A DNA stretch of 64,000 nucleotides from Ephemerocybe angulata (lineage: Eukaryota > Basidiomycota > Agaricomycetes > Agaricales > Psathyrellaceae). Every line of letters starts with the position of its first letter. The first letter of the stretch is position 1. The stretch lies in the NCBI GenBank assembly GCA_013368325.1, contig JAACJK010000129.1:1-64000 (forward strand), given 5' to 3'. This document shows positions 42,715-54,089 of the stretch, piece by piece. Below the pieces are notes generated by a model. It was not told the DNA's origin, made no database searches, and saw nothing but the letters and a program-made list of their open reading frames with translations. Both the position numbers and the translations under genes were made by a program.

Positions 42715-43416
42715 CGTTGTGTAGAGATGGGGAGAATAAGAGCTACTGCGTCTTGAACAGATCCACCCCGAGAGCAAGAGCAATAAATACCTTTCCCTTG
42801 AGCCCTCAGTACGACAGATCTTCCCCGCTCATCCGCTCTTGCGCCGTTCAACAAACCCTATGGCGTCACCTGGCCCCGCTCCCACAAGAAGCTCGGAAAA
42901 ACAGAGCGACTCTATTTCCCTGCGCCAGTGTTCGGGGCCTCTTTCCCCCAGAAATGGTGAATTCGCGTGAGACACATCTGGTATGCCCGATGCACAAAAT
43001 GGATGTCTGACCACCCACACTGAGCCCTGCGCTGAATCTCCGCCGCGTACGCAGCTTTATCTACGTCGGAAGCGTCGCGGCCTGTTTGAGGCTTGTGCTA
43101 GAACCGGAGGCGGACCCGTTTATCACAGTGCGCTGCTTCGGATAGCATCTGGATTGCGGGCGGGGTCAGCAGTGGCCTACTATCCCCCGATGGCGACCTT
43201 TTTGACATCTGCCATACGACTATCCTCCTAAACTTTGTATTGCAGCGATAATGACTTTCATGACCCATGCTTCATGAGAACCTCGTTACCACGCTTAGGA
43301 CCACCGGATCCTCCTTCATATGGTTTTTAGGCGCGCAGCACCCATCGTTCAAAGAGGAATCAATAAAATTTTCATTTCTCTTTCCGAATGCATGTACCTT
43401 CTTTTTACACGCTACT

Positions 43417-44498
43417 CTACTTGCAAGTCTGCCACAGGAAGTTGAGGGTCTGATAGAAGAGTATCAGTATTCACTCTGGAATAGCAAATGTAGAAGGTCC
43501 TCACCTGCTTGAGAGAGGTATCGAGCGAATCGTTCGCGAGGTAACCACTTCCCTTCGTGTTATCTTGGTTGTTCACCCGCACTTCCCCGTTGATGTTGAG
43601 GACCGTGCTGGCCCCACACGGCGCAAACACAGTCGACACCAAGTCGAAGTTATCGCGATAGAAATAAGATGCTCCTGTCTTTCGGTCAGCTTGAGAAGAA
43701 CATCGATACGAAGACATGACTTGCCTGCAACAGGACCGACGAGGTTCGACCGAGCGGTAGCTGGATAGATAAGGTTCAGCCTCTGGTAGACGGAAGCGCG
43801 GGCTATCCTAATACACACCCTGAGTTATTTGGCCCTGGACTGTTTCCACAACAAGTAGTCAGCGCGGTACCGAAGATTTGTCGAGGTGATGAGATACGCA
43901 CAATAGTAAATGGACTGTTGTGCTGCTGTGACTTTCGAATCGAGTTGATAGTAACCACGCTTATGTCCGCTCAGATTCGCACGACGAAGGCAAGCGGGAG
44001 AGTCTACATACGTAGTCAACGCTCGCAACGCCGAACGTGAAACCAGGAGGTACTCTGGAGTAAGTGACAGGGACGCAGGATTAGTACCAGTGGTGGAGGC
44101 GTGCCGGGCATGGCATTGATCTTACTTCACTCCAAATGTCAAAGCACAGTTTCTGCGGTTGGAGCTGACAGGGATACTTGGCCCTGCCTCGGCGTAGAAC
44201 TTGCTGAATGTCACATTCACATATGATCGATCACCTATGAAAACGTTAGAAAGGGTACCTGTCCTGCCAGCAAAATTATACGTACTAGCGAGGACGTAGT
44301 GAGCAGTATTTGCAGGGCATCCTGTACCAGAGAACCCTAAGCTTGTACTGGAGGAGACCAATCAGCATACCATGGAGGGGAATTAAGTCAAGGAAAGGCG
44401 TACATGCTGAAACCCGTGGGAGGAGCAACTGCTCTCGGTTGAGGTGCAGCGAAGGCGGCAGAGGCTAGAGTGAGGAGGGATACAAAGCGGAACAACAT
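43417..44498 (-). CDS. Secreted DUF4360-type protein, copy 4
   Basis: The signal peptide MLFRFVSLLTLASAAFAAP is followed by PTGFSM, where a donor splits the codon. Then come the family segments GTGCPANTAHYVLAS, YVNVTFSKFYAEAGPSIPVS with SNRRNCALTFGVK, GYYQLDSKVTAAQQSIYYC, YFYRDNFDLVSTVFAPCG and STVLNINGEVRVNNQDNTKG. The C-terminus is TLNFLWQTCK. The gap to copy 3 (42715-43416) holds no other gene. A TATA box (ctataaaag) lies about 65 bp upstream of the start. Confidence 0.8.
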
Positions 44499-44559
44499 GG
44501 TGTTAAGCTGGTGAACACGAAGAGAATCGTTAACAATTCCTCGGCAGAGACACGTCCAG

Positions 44560-44567
44560 CTTTTATA
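44560..44567 (-). promoter_or_regulatory. TATA box of DUF4360 copy 4
   Basis: The word ctataaaa on the minus strand lies about 65 bp upstream of the start codon. Confidence 0.45.
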
Positions 44568-45030
44568 GTGCTCTCCGAACCGAATCGACCTATTGACATC
44601 TTCGCGCATCCCGCCAGAGCCGCAATGTCGGTTGAGGAAGTATGCTGATTCGCATCGAGCCGCCAATATCGGTAACGGCACATTGCCTCGTCATTACCAT
44701 GTCGCACAGCCCATCCGCTTTAACGTCGCGATTGGGAAAGGAAGTCCCTCATACAGCGGCTGGAGTGGGTTCTTCGGTTGCCATGTGAGCTTTCATTGCA
44801 GGCCTAGGGTGTTCAGTCGATGGAAAAGAAGATTGGACCGTGAAAACTCAAACAAGAATGGACTGAGGATGGGGGATTGACGGGTAATAGAAGTGGCTTT
44901 CTTTCGCACCTGGAGGCCATTTTTCCGAGCAAAGGGAATAATCATTACAATAGGGAATAGCGTAGTAAGAGCCACAGAACTTAAACGGAGATTGAGAGGT
45001 TCAGTCGGCTAGGGGACTGCATTCAGTGCG

Positions 45031-46360
45031 TCACTCCTTGCAAGTCTCCCATTGTAAGTTGTACGTCTTAAATGAAAACGGATTAGTATCGAGCGAGGGC
45101 TATCAAAGGAAGAGAAGCTAAGAATCACCTGAGTTAGAGCTGCGTCGATCTAGAAGTAGTGTGATAGGCCGTGATTAGAAGAGAGCAATGCTAAGAATCG
45201 TCAAGGAGAGTGAGCTTACAGAGTCAGTGGCGATGAGCCCGGTACCCTTGGTATTCCGCGAGTTGCTCGCCCTCAAGTCACTTTGAATGTTTAGGACCGT
45301 ACTTCCACCGCATGGGGAGCGAACGGTGGATACGAGATCAAATTTATCGCGGTAGAGGTAATCAGAGCCTTTGGAATGACAGTTAGACTGGCTTTTTCTC
45401 GGCAAATCCAAGTAGCTTCACATACCGCTAACAGGGCCCACGAGGTCCGATCGAGCAGTCGCTTGGACGAGCTCGCCTTGGACTATGGAGAAATGAGAAG
45501 TCAGGCCTTCTGTCAGGTACCACCAGGTACGTACAGTAGTAGAGTGAGTTCTGAGAAGCGGTCACTTTGTCATCCAGTTGGTAGAAACCCCGCTGGATAT
45601 CGCAATTAGCATCCAAAACAAGTCAATCTCAAACGAGAACGCCTTACATAGTCGACACTCGCAACGCCAAGTGTAAAGCCAGAAGGGATCCTGCAGGACA
45701 GTTGATCAATAAATGCCAGAGTCGACGAGTAGCAAATAAAGACTCACGTCACTCCAAGGGTTAGACGACAGTTCTTGCGATTGCTAGCAACTGGAATCTG
45801 TGGCCCAACCTCAGCGAAATACTCGCTGAAGGTTACGGTCACCGCAGTTCGGTCGGCTAGTCAACAAGATCTTTAATGAATGAAGTGATGAGTACCAATG
45901 AAGGCGTACGATTAAGCAGATGGAAGGCAGAGCCGGGAGGACATCCTGATCCGTTCAACACCAAGGAGGTTCTATGACATCTTGTCAGCTGTAATGATTT
46001 ACGGAGATGAAGTATGGTGCCTTACATATTAAAACCTTTAGGTGAAGTTGGCTGCGTTGGAGTAGGCGTCGCACTAGTGGTCGACTTGGTGGTGGTAGTC
46101 GACTTGGTGGTGGTAGTCGACTTGGTGGTGGTAGTCGACTTGGTGGTGGTAGACTTGGTGGTTGTAGTCAACTTCGTGGTGGTAGGCTTGCTGGTTGTGG
46201 TTGTGGTCGGTTTCGTGGTGGTTGACTTCGTGGTGGTGCTGGGTTTCGTCGTGGTTGAAATCGTTGTGCTGGTTGCTCTGCCACTAGATTCGACGGGAGA
46301 GGCCACGACGTGCAAAGAGCAGAGAGCCAAAGCCAAGATAACATTGAGTAGCGAGACCAT
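45031..46360 (-). CDS. Secreted DUF4360-type protein, copy 5, with Thr/Lys-rich linker
   Basis: The first exon encodes a signal peptide (MVSLLNVILALALCSLHVVA) and then a linker of about 75 residues made almost entirely of Thr with regular Lys (KSTTTKSTTTTKSTTTT type), ending PTSPKGFNM at a splice site. Downstream exons encode the family core (GSAFHLLN region, VTVTFSEYFAEVGPQIPVAS with NRKNCRLTLGV, GFYQLDDKVTASQNSLYYC, YLYRDKFDLVSTVRSPCG, STVLNIQSDLRASNSRNTKG) and the C-terminus TYNLQWETCKE. The linker should be heavily O-glycosylated, as in mucin-like fungal wall proteins. None of the other four copies has it. The linker DNA is a minisatellite, so length is likely to vary among strains. Stop at 45031. 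Confidence 0.8.
46078..46250. repeat. 18-bp coding minisatellite
   Basis: Tandem copies of ggtggtggtagtcgactt (plus strand) become more degenerate toward 46250. On the minus strand they encode Thr/Lys/Ser repeats of the copy 5 linker. Confidence 0.85.
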
Positions 46361-46436
46361 CTTCGAAAGCTTGGATTGCGAGATGTAGGACTGGTGTCGA
46401 GTGTTGGTTGTTGCATACTGCCAGATCCTCTAGCAG

Positions 46437-46444
46437 GATTTATA
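46437..46444 (-). promoter_or_regulatory. TATA-like box of DUF4360 copy 5
   Basis: The word ctataaat on the minus strand lies about 75 bp upstream of the start codon. Confidence 0.4.
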
Positions 46445-47675
46445 GCTCTCGGAAAGCGATTTTTTCGCCCTCGATTACACATCCCATAATTGCAATCCAA
46501 GTACTATGCCGTTCATTCAGAGCAGATGACCAGTACAGAGAAGCGGTAAAAGGGTGATAAAGCAGGTTTGCGAGCATGGGTGTCGGATGCAAACCATGTT
46601 CGTTTACGTACAAGGCCGTCAGAAATGTTGTGATGAAGTGTTTGGTGCGCGATTCGGCAACATGTTTCCTTCAACATCGGTGCCCAAGCACAGTAAATGG
46701 TGAGTACCGGTGAGTCCAGGGGTAAGGAAAAAGTAATTTCCCTACCAATAGAAGCTCTACTGACACTCGAATTATTAATCCCTACCTGCAATCAACCCAA
46801 TTATACACTGCCAGTTTCAACTCTATCATTGTCCAGCGCTTCCTTGATGAGTAAAGCGACAGATGAGTCCACCCATTTCTGGATTAGAAGGCCCTATGTG
46901 CCTATGTGCCTTGAGATAGACTCATTAATATTGAAAGAAGTGTGGGGTAACTGCATCTATGACTTCTCTCCTAACTGTGCGAGTTAACATGCCCTCACAG
47001 GACTTGGTAAGTCAATCTGAGGCTAGATTTATATTACTCTTGTCGTTCCCTGGCCTGTGAACAGATATCCATGTATGTAGCTTATTATTCTGACTGGAAA
47101 GTAGCTCGATTTCTACCCGCGAAAAGGGAACAATTCTTGACCACGACAGCGTAGGGATAAATAGGGGTACACCTGCTATATCCGGAATACACGTCAGGCA
47201 GTCGCCGAACCGACGTTGATCCGGTCGAGCGGCCGTCTGGAGAGGAACCACTCTTCTTGAACGAGTCGAGACTCGAACGTTCACCTGAGTTCCCCTTCCA
47301 TTGTCTTCAATGGGCCTGAATATCGACTGACCCTGCTTAGGACTCAATGAACCTGGCCTTGAATGCATCCCTAGGGTATCCGTTTGATAACTAGGGCTGT
47401 CGGGTCCAGGCGACTTGTAGACGACCAGACCTGTTCTTTGTCGGGAACCTCGTCAACGAGTTTGCGATAATGATCCTTCGATGGCCCAAACCCATGCTTT
47501 GTGCAGTGGATCCTATATATACACCCACCCTGATTTTTTCGACACCACAGTTTACGGCCACTGACACGAAGGACACTGTTTTCCGCCTACCTAGCTTCAC
47601 AATCGTGGTGCGTGACTATCTCCTCAACCATCTTCACTGTTTTGAAAAAAATGAAGCCGTCCCAGGACTTGCTAC
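46445..47675. other. Intergenic region with a TATA box for the F-box gene
   Basis: No gene is supportable. A tatatata word at about 47513-47521 stands some 155 bp upstream of the F-box gene start and may be its TATA box. Confidence 0.4.
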
Positions 47676-49454
47676 ATGGACCTACCGAACGACGTGGCAT
47701 TAGCTACTGCCTTGGACAGACAGGGCACCGACCCCCCGATATCACGCCTTCCACCCGAACTGCTGTCCCGCATCCTTGTTCTGGCGAAGGAAAACATCGT
47801 ATCTTGTCTCTTGGTCTCTCACCTCTGGAGAGAGGTCTCCCTTCAATGTCCGGAACTCTGGAACACTATTGAGATCTCATCCGATACTTGGAGCGAGGTC
47901 CCAAGGTGGTTCCAAGGCCTACTCATCAAACAGGCGTGTGGCCGGCTTGTGTCCTTGGATGTCCGTTTCGTGTCAGATGATGGTTCTGATAGAGAGGTGG
48001 AGGACGAAGAAACGGATGACGAAGGATTAGACGAAGAATTCTTGGACTCCATCGTTGAACTAATAACAGATGTTCGCATCCAGGTGCTCACCATTCAAGG
48101 TCTAGAAGGAAACAAAACTGGCGCAGAGTTCTTGAACATGTTGCCAGCGGCCTCGATCTCCGAGCTCGAGGTTCTCAATATTTGGGTCAAACGTCTCCCT
48201 CCCACACCCTTTTCCGGGGCTCCCACTCCACGGCTTCGCCATCTAACTCTCGAACACTATAACAAGCCACTACCCGATGCCTATCTCTCGTACATGGGGA
48301 CGCTAACCCATCTTCAGCTAACTTGCATAACTCTGGACTGGGAGAAGGTTTACGCTCTGCTCGAAGAGGTTAAAAGCACACTAGAGTTCCTGGGCATATC
48401 GAACAGTCTCCCGAACCGCCCGGCTTCCAAGGACCTCGACGAACCACCTCCTATCATCGCACTCGACAAGATACGTAACATCGAGCTGATTGAATGCCTC
48501 CCGCAAGTGCACCATCTCCTCAAATCAATCCGGATTCCTTCCGCCGCCTCTCTCTTTACCCAAGGCTACGATACGGACTCCCCTGCCAAAGACCTCCGGG
48601 ATGTGTTCAGCGCATGTCCCGCCTCGCGGTCCACTTTTATCCTGGAGCCTAATTATATCAAGATGAGCGTTGGCGACCAGGAGGAATTTGGCCCAGGAGG
48701 CCTGTTTGCCGACTTTCAGGTGGGCAACTCTGGTCGAGGATTCGTCGAGGAAAAGCCCTGGCTCCATGTTATATTCGATATGGGGCCTCAGAACTTTGTC
48801 GTGTGGGATATGGAGGCCTTTCTCCTCGAATTATTCCCCCCTCACAAACAATGGGGACTGCCTAACATGTGCTTGTCGAATTTGGTATCCTTCCACATCG
48901 AGGACGTCGACCTTATCCATGATGACGGAGAGAACCCCCTCCGACCCCGATATTCTCTCCCTCTCGCGTTCTGGAAGACGCTCGGGCAGCTACCCATGCT
49001 CACAGACCTACGAATATCGGCCTTCTCGTTTCACCAATTTGCCCAGTGTCTGGAAGAAGACTCGATCGCCAGATACATCTCCGGCAATACTCTGAACCCG
49101 TTATCCAGCTCCCTATTCAGCTCTTTGGAGCGACTCGACCTGGAAGGCCACTGCTTCGACCCGGACGGCTGTGGCATCGTCAATGCAACGCACCGGCACC
49201 CGTACAAGCTGTGCGAGAACTTCCGAACTCCCTACTTTATCTTCATCCGCAATATCAGACTCAGGCGTGGGTGTGGCCGTCCGTTGAAGTCACTGGAGCT
49301 TCGACGGTGCACGGGGATCTTGCCAGAGCATTTGGACGAACTGGCACTCAATATTCAGAGGCTGGTCTGGGTGTCCCATGGGCTGTCGAGTATACCTTCT
49401 ATGGAGTACGAGCAAGGGAGCGTCGTCCAGTCTCGTCGACATCGCTCCAACTAA
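47676..49454 (+). CDS. F-box protein with leucine-rich body
   Basis: A single-exon ORF of 592 residues. Residues about 22-62 form an F-box (SRLPPELLSRILVLAKENIV, CLLVSHLWREVSLQCPELWN), the Skp1-binding motif of SCF ubiquitin ligases. The rest has irregular leucine-rich segments (SELEVLNIWVKRLP, PRLRHLTLEHYN, GTLTHLQLTCITL, LERLDLEGHCFD, LKSLELRRCTGILPEHLDEL) that would form the substrate-binding surface. An acidic loop (DREVEDEETDDEGLDEEF) lies near residue 110. Large F-box families of this layout are typical of Agaricomycetes. It is intact, unlike the two F-box-like relics at 12-21 kb, and is not obviously a close relative of them. The substrate is unknown. Confidence 0.85.
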   Translation: MDLPNDVALATALDRQGTDPPISRLPPELLSRILVLAKENIVSCLLVSHLWREVSLQCPELWNTIEISSDTWSEVPRWFQGLLIKQACGRLVSLDVRFVSDDGSDREVEDEETDDEGLDEEFLDSIVELITDVRIQVLTIQGLEGNKTGAEFLNMLPAASISELEVLNIWVKRLPPTPFSGAPTPRLRHLTLEHYNKPLPDAYLSYMGTLTHLQLTCITLDWEKVYALLEEVKSTLEFLGISNSLPNRPASKDLDEPPPIIALDKIRNIELIECLPQVHHLLKSIRIPSAASLFTQGYDTDSPAKDLRDVFSACPASRSTFILEPNYIKMSVGDQEEFGPGGLFADFQVGNSGRGFVEEKPWLHVIFDMGPQNFVVWDMEAFLLELFPPHKQWGLPNMCLSNLVSFHIEDVDLIHDDGENPLRPRYSLPLAFWKTLGQLPMLTDLRISAFSFHQFAQCLEEDSIARYISGNTLNPLSSSLFSSLERLDLEGHCFDPDGCGIVNATHRHPYKLCENFRTPYFIFIRNIRLRRGCGRPLKSLELRRCTGILPEHLDELALNIQRLVWVSHGLSSIPSMEYEQGSVVQSRRHRSN

Positions 49455-49695
49455 AACGCAGCGTTACGGTCTTCCTAGATTATTGTTTTTTCGCTTAATA
49501 GCCTCGGGCGTCTGAGCTCAAGTCTCGATTAATGCTCGATAGCTATCCATTATTAGATTTAATCAACTTCATTATATTCCTCAGCGATTACCAGCAGCAA
49601 AATGTCGTGTCGAGGCTCGCAAGGATAGATTTTGATCTCTGATCAGTTCCATCTAAAAATACCCCGGCGTCTCTTCCCCCTTCACCATCATCATC

Positions 49696-50683
49696 ATGGA
49701 AATTCCCCGCCCCCGCTCGCGTTCCTCCTCTACCTCCTCCTCGACATGCTCTGGATCTCCCCTAGCATTAGACCCATCTGTCCTAGAGCTCCTCAATTCC
49801 CACCTGACAGAGAAGGCGGAGGAGGAAGCCAGATTTAAGGCCCTGGAGGCCGAACACGTCGCAGCGCGTCTCGCGGGGCTTGATGTGGAGGACGACGACG
49901 CAGGGCGAGAAGATAAGCCTATGATCTCCCTGGACGATTACAAGAAGACCTTTGGAGAGGATTGGCAGCTGAGCCAGTTCTGGTGAGTACCACCACCAAC
50001 CAGGAATCCACGACTGGATGGATGGATGGCCAGCCCACCAACGGTTCCAAGACCTGGACGACCCTGGCCTCCGACCCCTATAGTAAACCAAACTGGATCT
50101 GGATGTACTTACGCCCCGCTCCAGGTACTCTAACGAATTCGCGGACCACCTTTCTACCAAGCTGCACGGGATGTGCACTCGAGAAACTAAAATCGCGTTC
50201 ATGTGCTCCCCAACCGCCTTCGTCTCCTTCCAACACATGAAACAACTCCCAGGCGCCCATGTCTTTGAGGTCGACAGCCGCTTCGCAGCACTCAGCCCAC
50301 GCCAGTTCGTGCCATACGACTTGGATAGCCCGGACGACTTTCCCAAGAAGTTCCAAGGATTCTTTGATATCGTGGTCGTCGACCCGCCTTTCCTCAACGA
50401 GGTGCGCTCTGGAGTGATCCTGTAGAGGTTTAAGAACTCAATGCAACACCAACAGGTTACTAACGTGAAAGTGTCGAGCACGATCCGCCAGATTATCAAA
50501 CCCAAGGGGAAACTTCTCCTCATCACGTCCACTTCTATCGAGGACATTTTTAAGAAGGTATACTCCGAGCCGCCGCTTGGCCCATTGAGGAAGACAGCGC
50601 TGGACGTCCAACATGGACAGCTGGCGAACGACTTTGCGTCCTGGGGGAATTGGGATGGAGCAGAAGAATTTGGAAGAGACTAA
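49696..50683 (+). CDS. EFM5: EFM5-type protein-lysine N-methyltransferase
   Basis: Three exons (49696-49982, 50125-50401, 50456-50683) join in frame to 263 residues. The family (once annotated as N6-adenine methyltransferase-like) methylates a lysine near the N-terminus of translation elongation factor eEF1A. Signature segments are WQLSQFWYSNEFADHLSTKL, then VFEVDSRFAALSPRQFVPYD, the catalytic IVVVDPPFLNE (a DPPF motif), IIKPKGKLLLITS and the end LANDFASWGNW. The N-terminus is Ser/Arg-rich with a helix (LELLNSHLTEKAEEEARFKA). Length and motif order match the family. It is convergent with the MYST gene, with about 310 bp between stops. Confidence 0.92.
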
Positions 50684-50993
50684 GTTGGGGATTTAGAGAT
50701 AGATTTACGTGCTTGAGCATCTACCAAAGGATTTAAAAGGAGGGTTTGCTAGTAAACTAGAGGTACACTTCCACGCACGACACGACGACATCTCCTACCT
50801 GCCCCTGCCTAGACTAGGTAATATGGATCATTCCAATTTCATCTTAAGGCTCGGAACCATAAGAACAGGATAATGAAGCAAAGAATAACAATCTACAACA
50901 GTACATAAAGACCACAACATTATAGCGAATCAAAGTAACAGTACAAGGTATACAATCGCATCGCCCCCACACCCTCGCTGTAATAAAGTCCGC

Positions 50994-53188
50994 CTAGTCC
51001 GAGTCAACACAAACACAGTTCAAATCAAGCACCATCCTCTTGACATTCCTCTCCTTTGCGACCTTCTCCACCATCTCCCTCGTAATAACAATCGTTCCCC
51101 CCTCCTCCTCATCGTCCGAATCGTCGTCTTCGTCTCCTAACCGCACCGCAATGCTCTCTGTACGTCCATTCAAATTACTAGATTCTTTGTTGACACTGGG
51201 ACTGCGATTTTCATCGCGGTCCCGCTTGCTCATTCGCTTCATAAGCAACCCGCACTCGTTCAACGCAAATGCCACATCGTCGGGTCGGAGGTTCGTAGCC
51301 CTCGCGATATCAGCGAGGGTACAGTAAACGTGGACGTGAGTCTCCGCACTTCCGTCGCTCCGGAGGCGCGTCACAAACTCCCGGTCACTGGTAAACATCG
51401 GTTCTGAAAGCAAACTCGATCAGATAAAGGGAGGAAGAGAAGGAGAAGCCCAAGCACCATTAAGTTTATCGAGCGGGATTACGCTCCCTGGCAAGTTCGC
51501 CATTAGATCACTGCAATTCATAGATTTCTTCCCCTTCTTGAACGCGCTGTCTCTCGTCGTGTCCGGAAAGTTTCCTCTCTTGACGATGACAGCATTACCA
51601 AATTGGTCAGAAGGGATGGCTGTAAGGACACGTCTGGTACGAATATTAGTTTTGCACCTTACCAAAGTATGCAAATGCAGATACCTGAAGAATCGCACAA
51701 GTGTGGAGACCCAGTACGCGAGGTAGCCTCTTAATCCGAGGTCGGATAGAGGCCGCTCGGGCGTGCCAACTTTGCCTGCTAGACGTGAGAGCTCGTAGCC
51801 TACATGACTCAGACTGTGGTCAAGAGAAAACGGTGAGACGAGTACATACTGAACTCAATCATAAGACTGCCGTAGCCTTGCTTCTGGTCTTGGGGGAAGG
51901 TAACAATAGTGGCAAGGTTGTAGTCGTCAAAGGAAACTTTTTCCTGGGCTGGGTTAGGAAGGGTACCAGGGGTAGTGGGCAGATGATGTACCTTTGAGAA
52001 GTAGCCAATTACATTTTCACGCCCGCCCTGGTATTTCGTTACTACGTAGAACATAACTGTTGGGCGCGTTAGACGATAGCAAACCGACGAATGATATACT
52101 AACAGTTATCCAAGTCAAAGAAGAGGGTCTTGGCGTCTATGAATAGTTTCCCGAAAAGGGATAGATTCTGGCAGTATAGCTAGAGGGAGTGTTAGCGTCG
52201 ACCGTCGAGCTAGAAGTGTGGCGCCAACCTTGTCTTTCTCCCCGTCGATTTCCCATATCTTGACAGGATCCCGGTTGTACACCTTCCTCCCTGGCGGGAC
52301 CTCTTTATCGCAACCCCTCTGTACCTCCTTTAGTCAAAGTTAACACCCGAAAGACAGCTACTCACCTGGTGCACCTCCCACACCACCGACTCTGAGAAAT
52401 ACTTGAAACATCGGTCACAGACATACAGTGGTCCCGGGTCAGGCCAGAGCGTCTTGCCTGCTGTCCCGCGTAAGAGGTCAGACGCTCGTCCATGCCATCG
52501 CTGATTCGGTCGGCCAAGGTCTAGTGAGCGAGCCAGGGCGCTCGTCGGTGGTATGTCGTCGATGTCGGCGTCTGTTAGGGGATATGGAGAGAAGTACCTG
52601 CAGCAACATCCATCAAACCGTGCAACCCAATTATCGAACAACACAGAGCGCACCATGTCTTGATCTTCCAATCTCCGAAATAAACATCTTGAAAGTTGCG
52701 GTTCCCTTTGGCGGTGCGTGAATTCTGAGCCTCGGGTTCCTCGTCTGTCAGGGCAGCGGAACCAGGGCCAGAATCCGCCTGTTTGCCCTTCCGCCCCCCG
52801 CGTCGACGTGACGAGGATGAAGATGTTTCCCCCGCCGCTTCGTTCAGCGCTGCCGCGATCGCCACAGGGCCACCAGCCAGGTTTCTCGTCGTTGGTGGCG
52901 GTGTACGCTTCCGCTTTTTGCTCTTCGCCTTAGCAGGGACTTCTTGACTTGTCGAAGGAGGGTTATCGAGGAACCGCACGTCGACCCATTCGTCCCCGCG
53001 CTCGTCGTCCAGATATTTCACCAAAATCTTCTCCCCTTTGCGTCTCAATGACTGGGCACGTCCTAATTGACATTCACGCGCCTTTGAGCATCGTTTAGGC
53101 CTGACAAAGCGCAGGACATACGTGTTTTGCCGTCTGAATGGCAGATGTAGATTATTTCCGCTTTGTCGGATGTAGAGGCTCGTGGCAT
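50994..53188 (-). CDS. MYST-family histone acetyltransferase (ESA1/SAS2-like)
   Basis: A nuclear lysine acetyltransferase with about nine exons. The N-terminus has a chromo-barrel/Tudor-knot domain ([20 protein letters not shown] then [10 protein letters not shown]), joined in phase to the first exon (DGKTRRAQS). A low-complexity basic linker follows. The MYST core has the zinc finger ([11 protein letters not shown] then VVWEVHQRGC), [35 protein letters not shown], the acetyl-CoA loop ([16 protein letters not shown]) and [12 protein letters not shown]. The cysteine usual in the family at NL[AS]C[IL] is threonine here ([11 protein letters not shown]). There is an insert after the core ([18 protein letters not shown]) and an unusual Cys-containing end (LNCVCVDSD). 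A chromo barrel favours Esa1 or Sas2 orthology; I cannot decide which. Confidence 0.88.
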
Positions 53189-53396
53189 GTCTTGAGAATG
53201 CCCAGACACCAAAGAGATGCCTGAACAGCGACTATAGGTCGTTCTATGCCGTAGCAAGTGAAGGGACGGAGGAAAGCTGCGTCGTCGATGCCGTGTGGCG
53301 AGGATGAACAATGATTTATGGCGGCGATCAAAGAATACGCCGACCCCTTCCTGTCAGTGTGGTCGAAGCACAACTTGCCTCTTGACCACGACCACC

Positions 53397-53865
53397 ATGT
53401 CCTCTGCTGCACTTCCAAGCGAACTCTACGAGGGCCTCATACTCAAACTTGCCAATGTACTTGAGATAACGCGTGGAAATGAGGGCGTTTCAACGCCCCA
53501 AGGGAGGCAAAGACTCCTGCAAGCTGTAAGTACTGTTCGGCTCGACAGTGCACAGTTCTTGACACTTCCCCGGGCGACAGACGAAAGAATTTCGAAACGC
53601 CCTTGACCATGCGAGAGAATTAGCGGTGAACATCCCTGGTGGCGAATTTACGACCACCGACCAAGATAATGTCATTCGTATGCTCGAGACGCTTAGAGAC
53701 AGGAAGCGGTATGGCCCAACTTATTAACATCGCCGAATGACTTCTCATATATGCCTCAGAGCGCGTCTCACGCAGTTCTCTTCTCGCCCTGTTGAGACAG
53801 CACAATCTGGTCTATCTGCTAGGATGGAGATAGACTCCATGGCGTCTACACCATTTCAGGGATGA
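53397..53865 (+). CDS. Med9-like Mediator subunit (tentative)
   Basis: Three exons (53397-53525, then about 53580-53709 and from about 53760 to 53865) join in frame to about 120 residues. The middle (TKEFRNALDHARELAVNIPG then GEFTTTDQDNVIRMLETLRD) resembles the Med9 helical hairpin, which I recall as a stretch of leucine-rich helix, an MPG or PG turn, then a second helix (known-family pattern, not a search). Med9 sits in the Mediator middle module. The start lies 208 bp from the divergent MYST gene start, so the two probably share a promoter region. Other short coiled-coil proteins could look similar. Confidence 0.5.
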
Positions 53866-54089
53866 GCACCCGCCAAGGTTTCAATGGCGACTGGAGCGAA
53901 AGTCCGACTTATAACTGCTTGAGTCGGGCCACTTGGAAACCCATTCACCGCTTTCTTCCCTCCTTCTTCGCCTTTTCTCTCGGCTCCTAGCGCTGGTCGC
54001 GCCCAAGCTTTCCAAACGTCTCTGGCAGATTACTTTTACATTCTTTCAACATCGCCGTTTCCTTTTAATCACCTTTCGCAATTGTTTCA

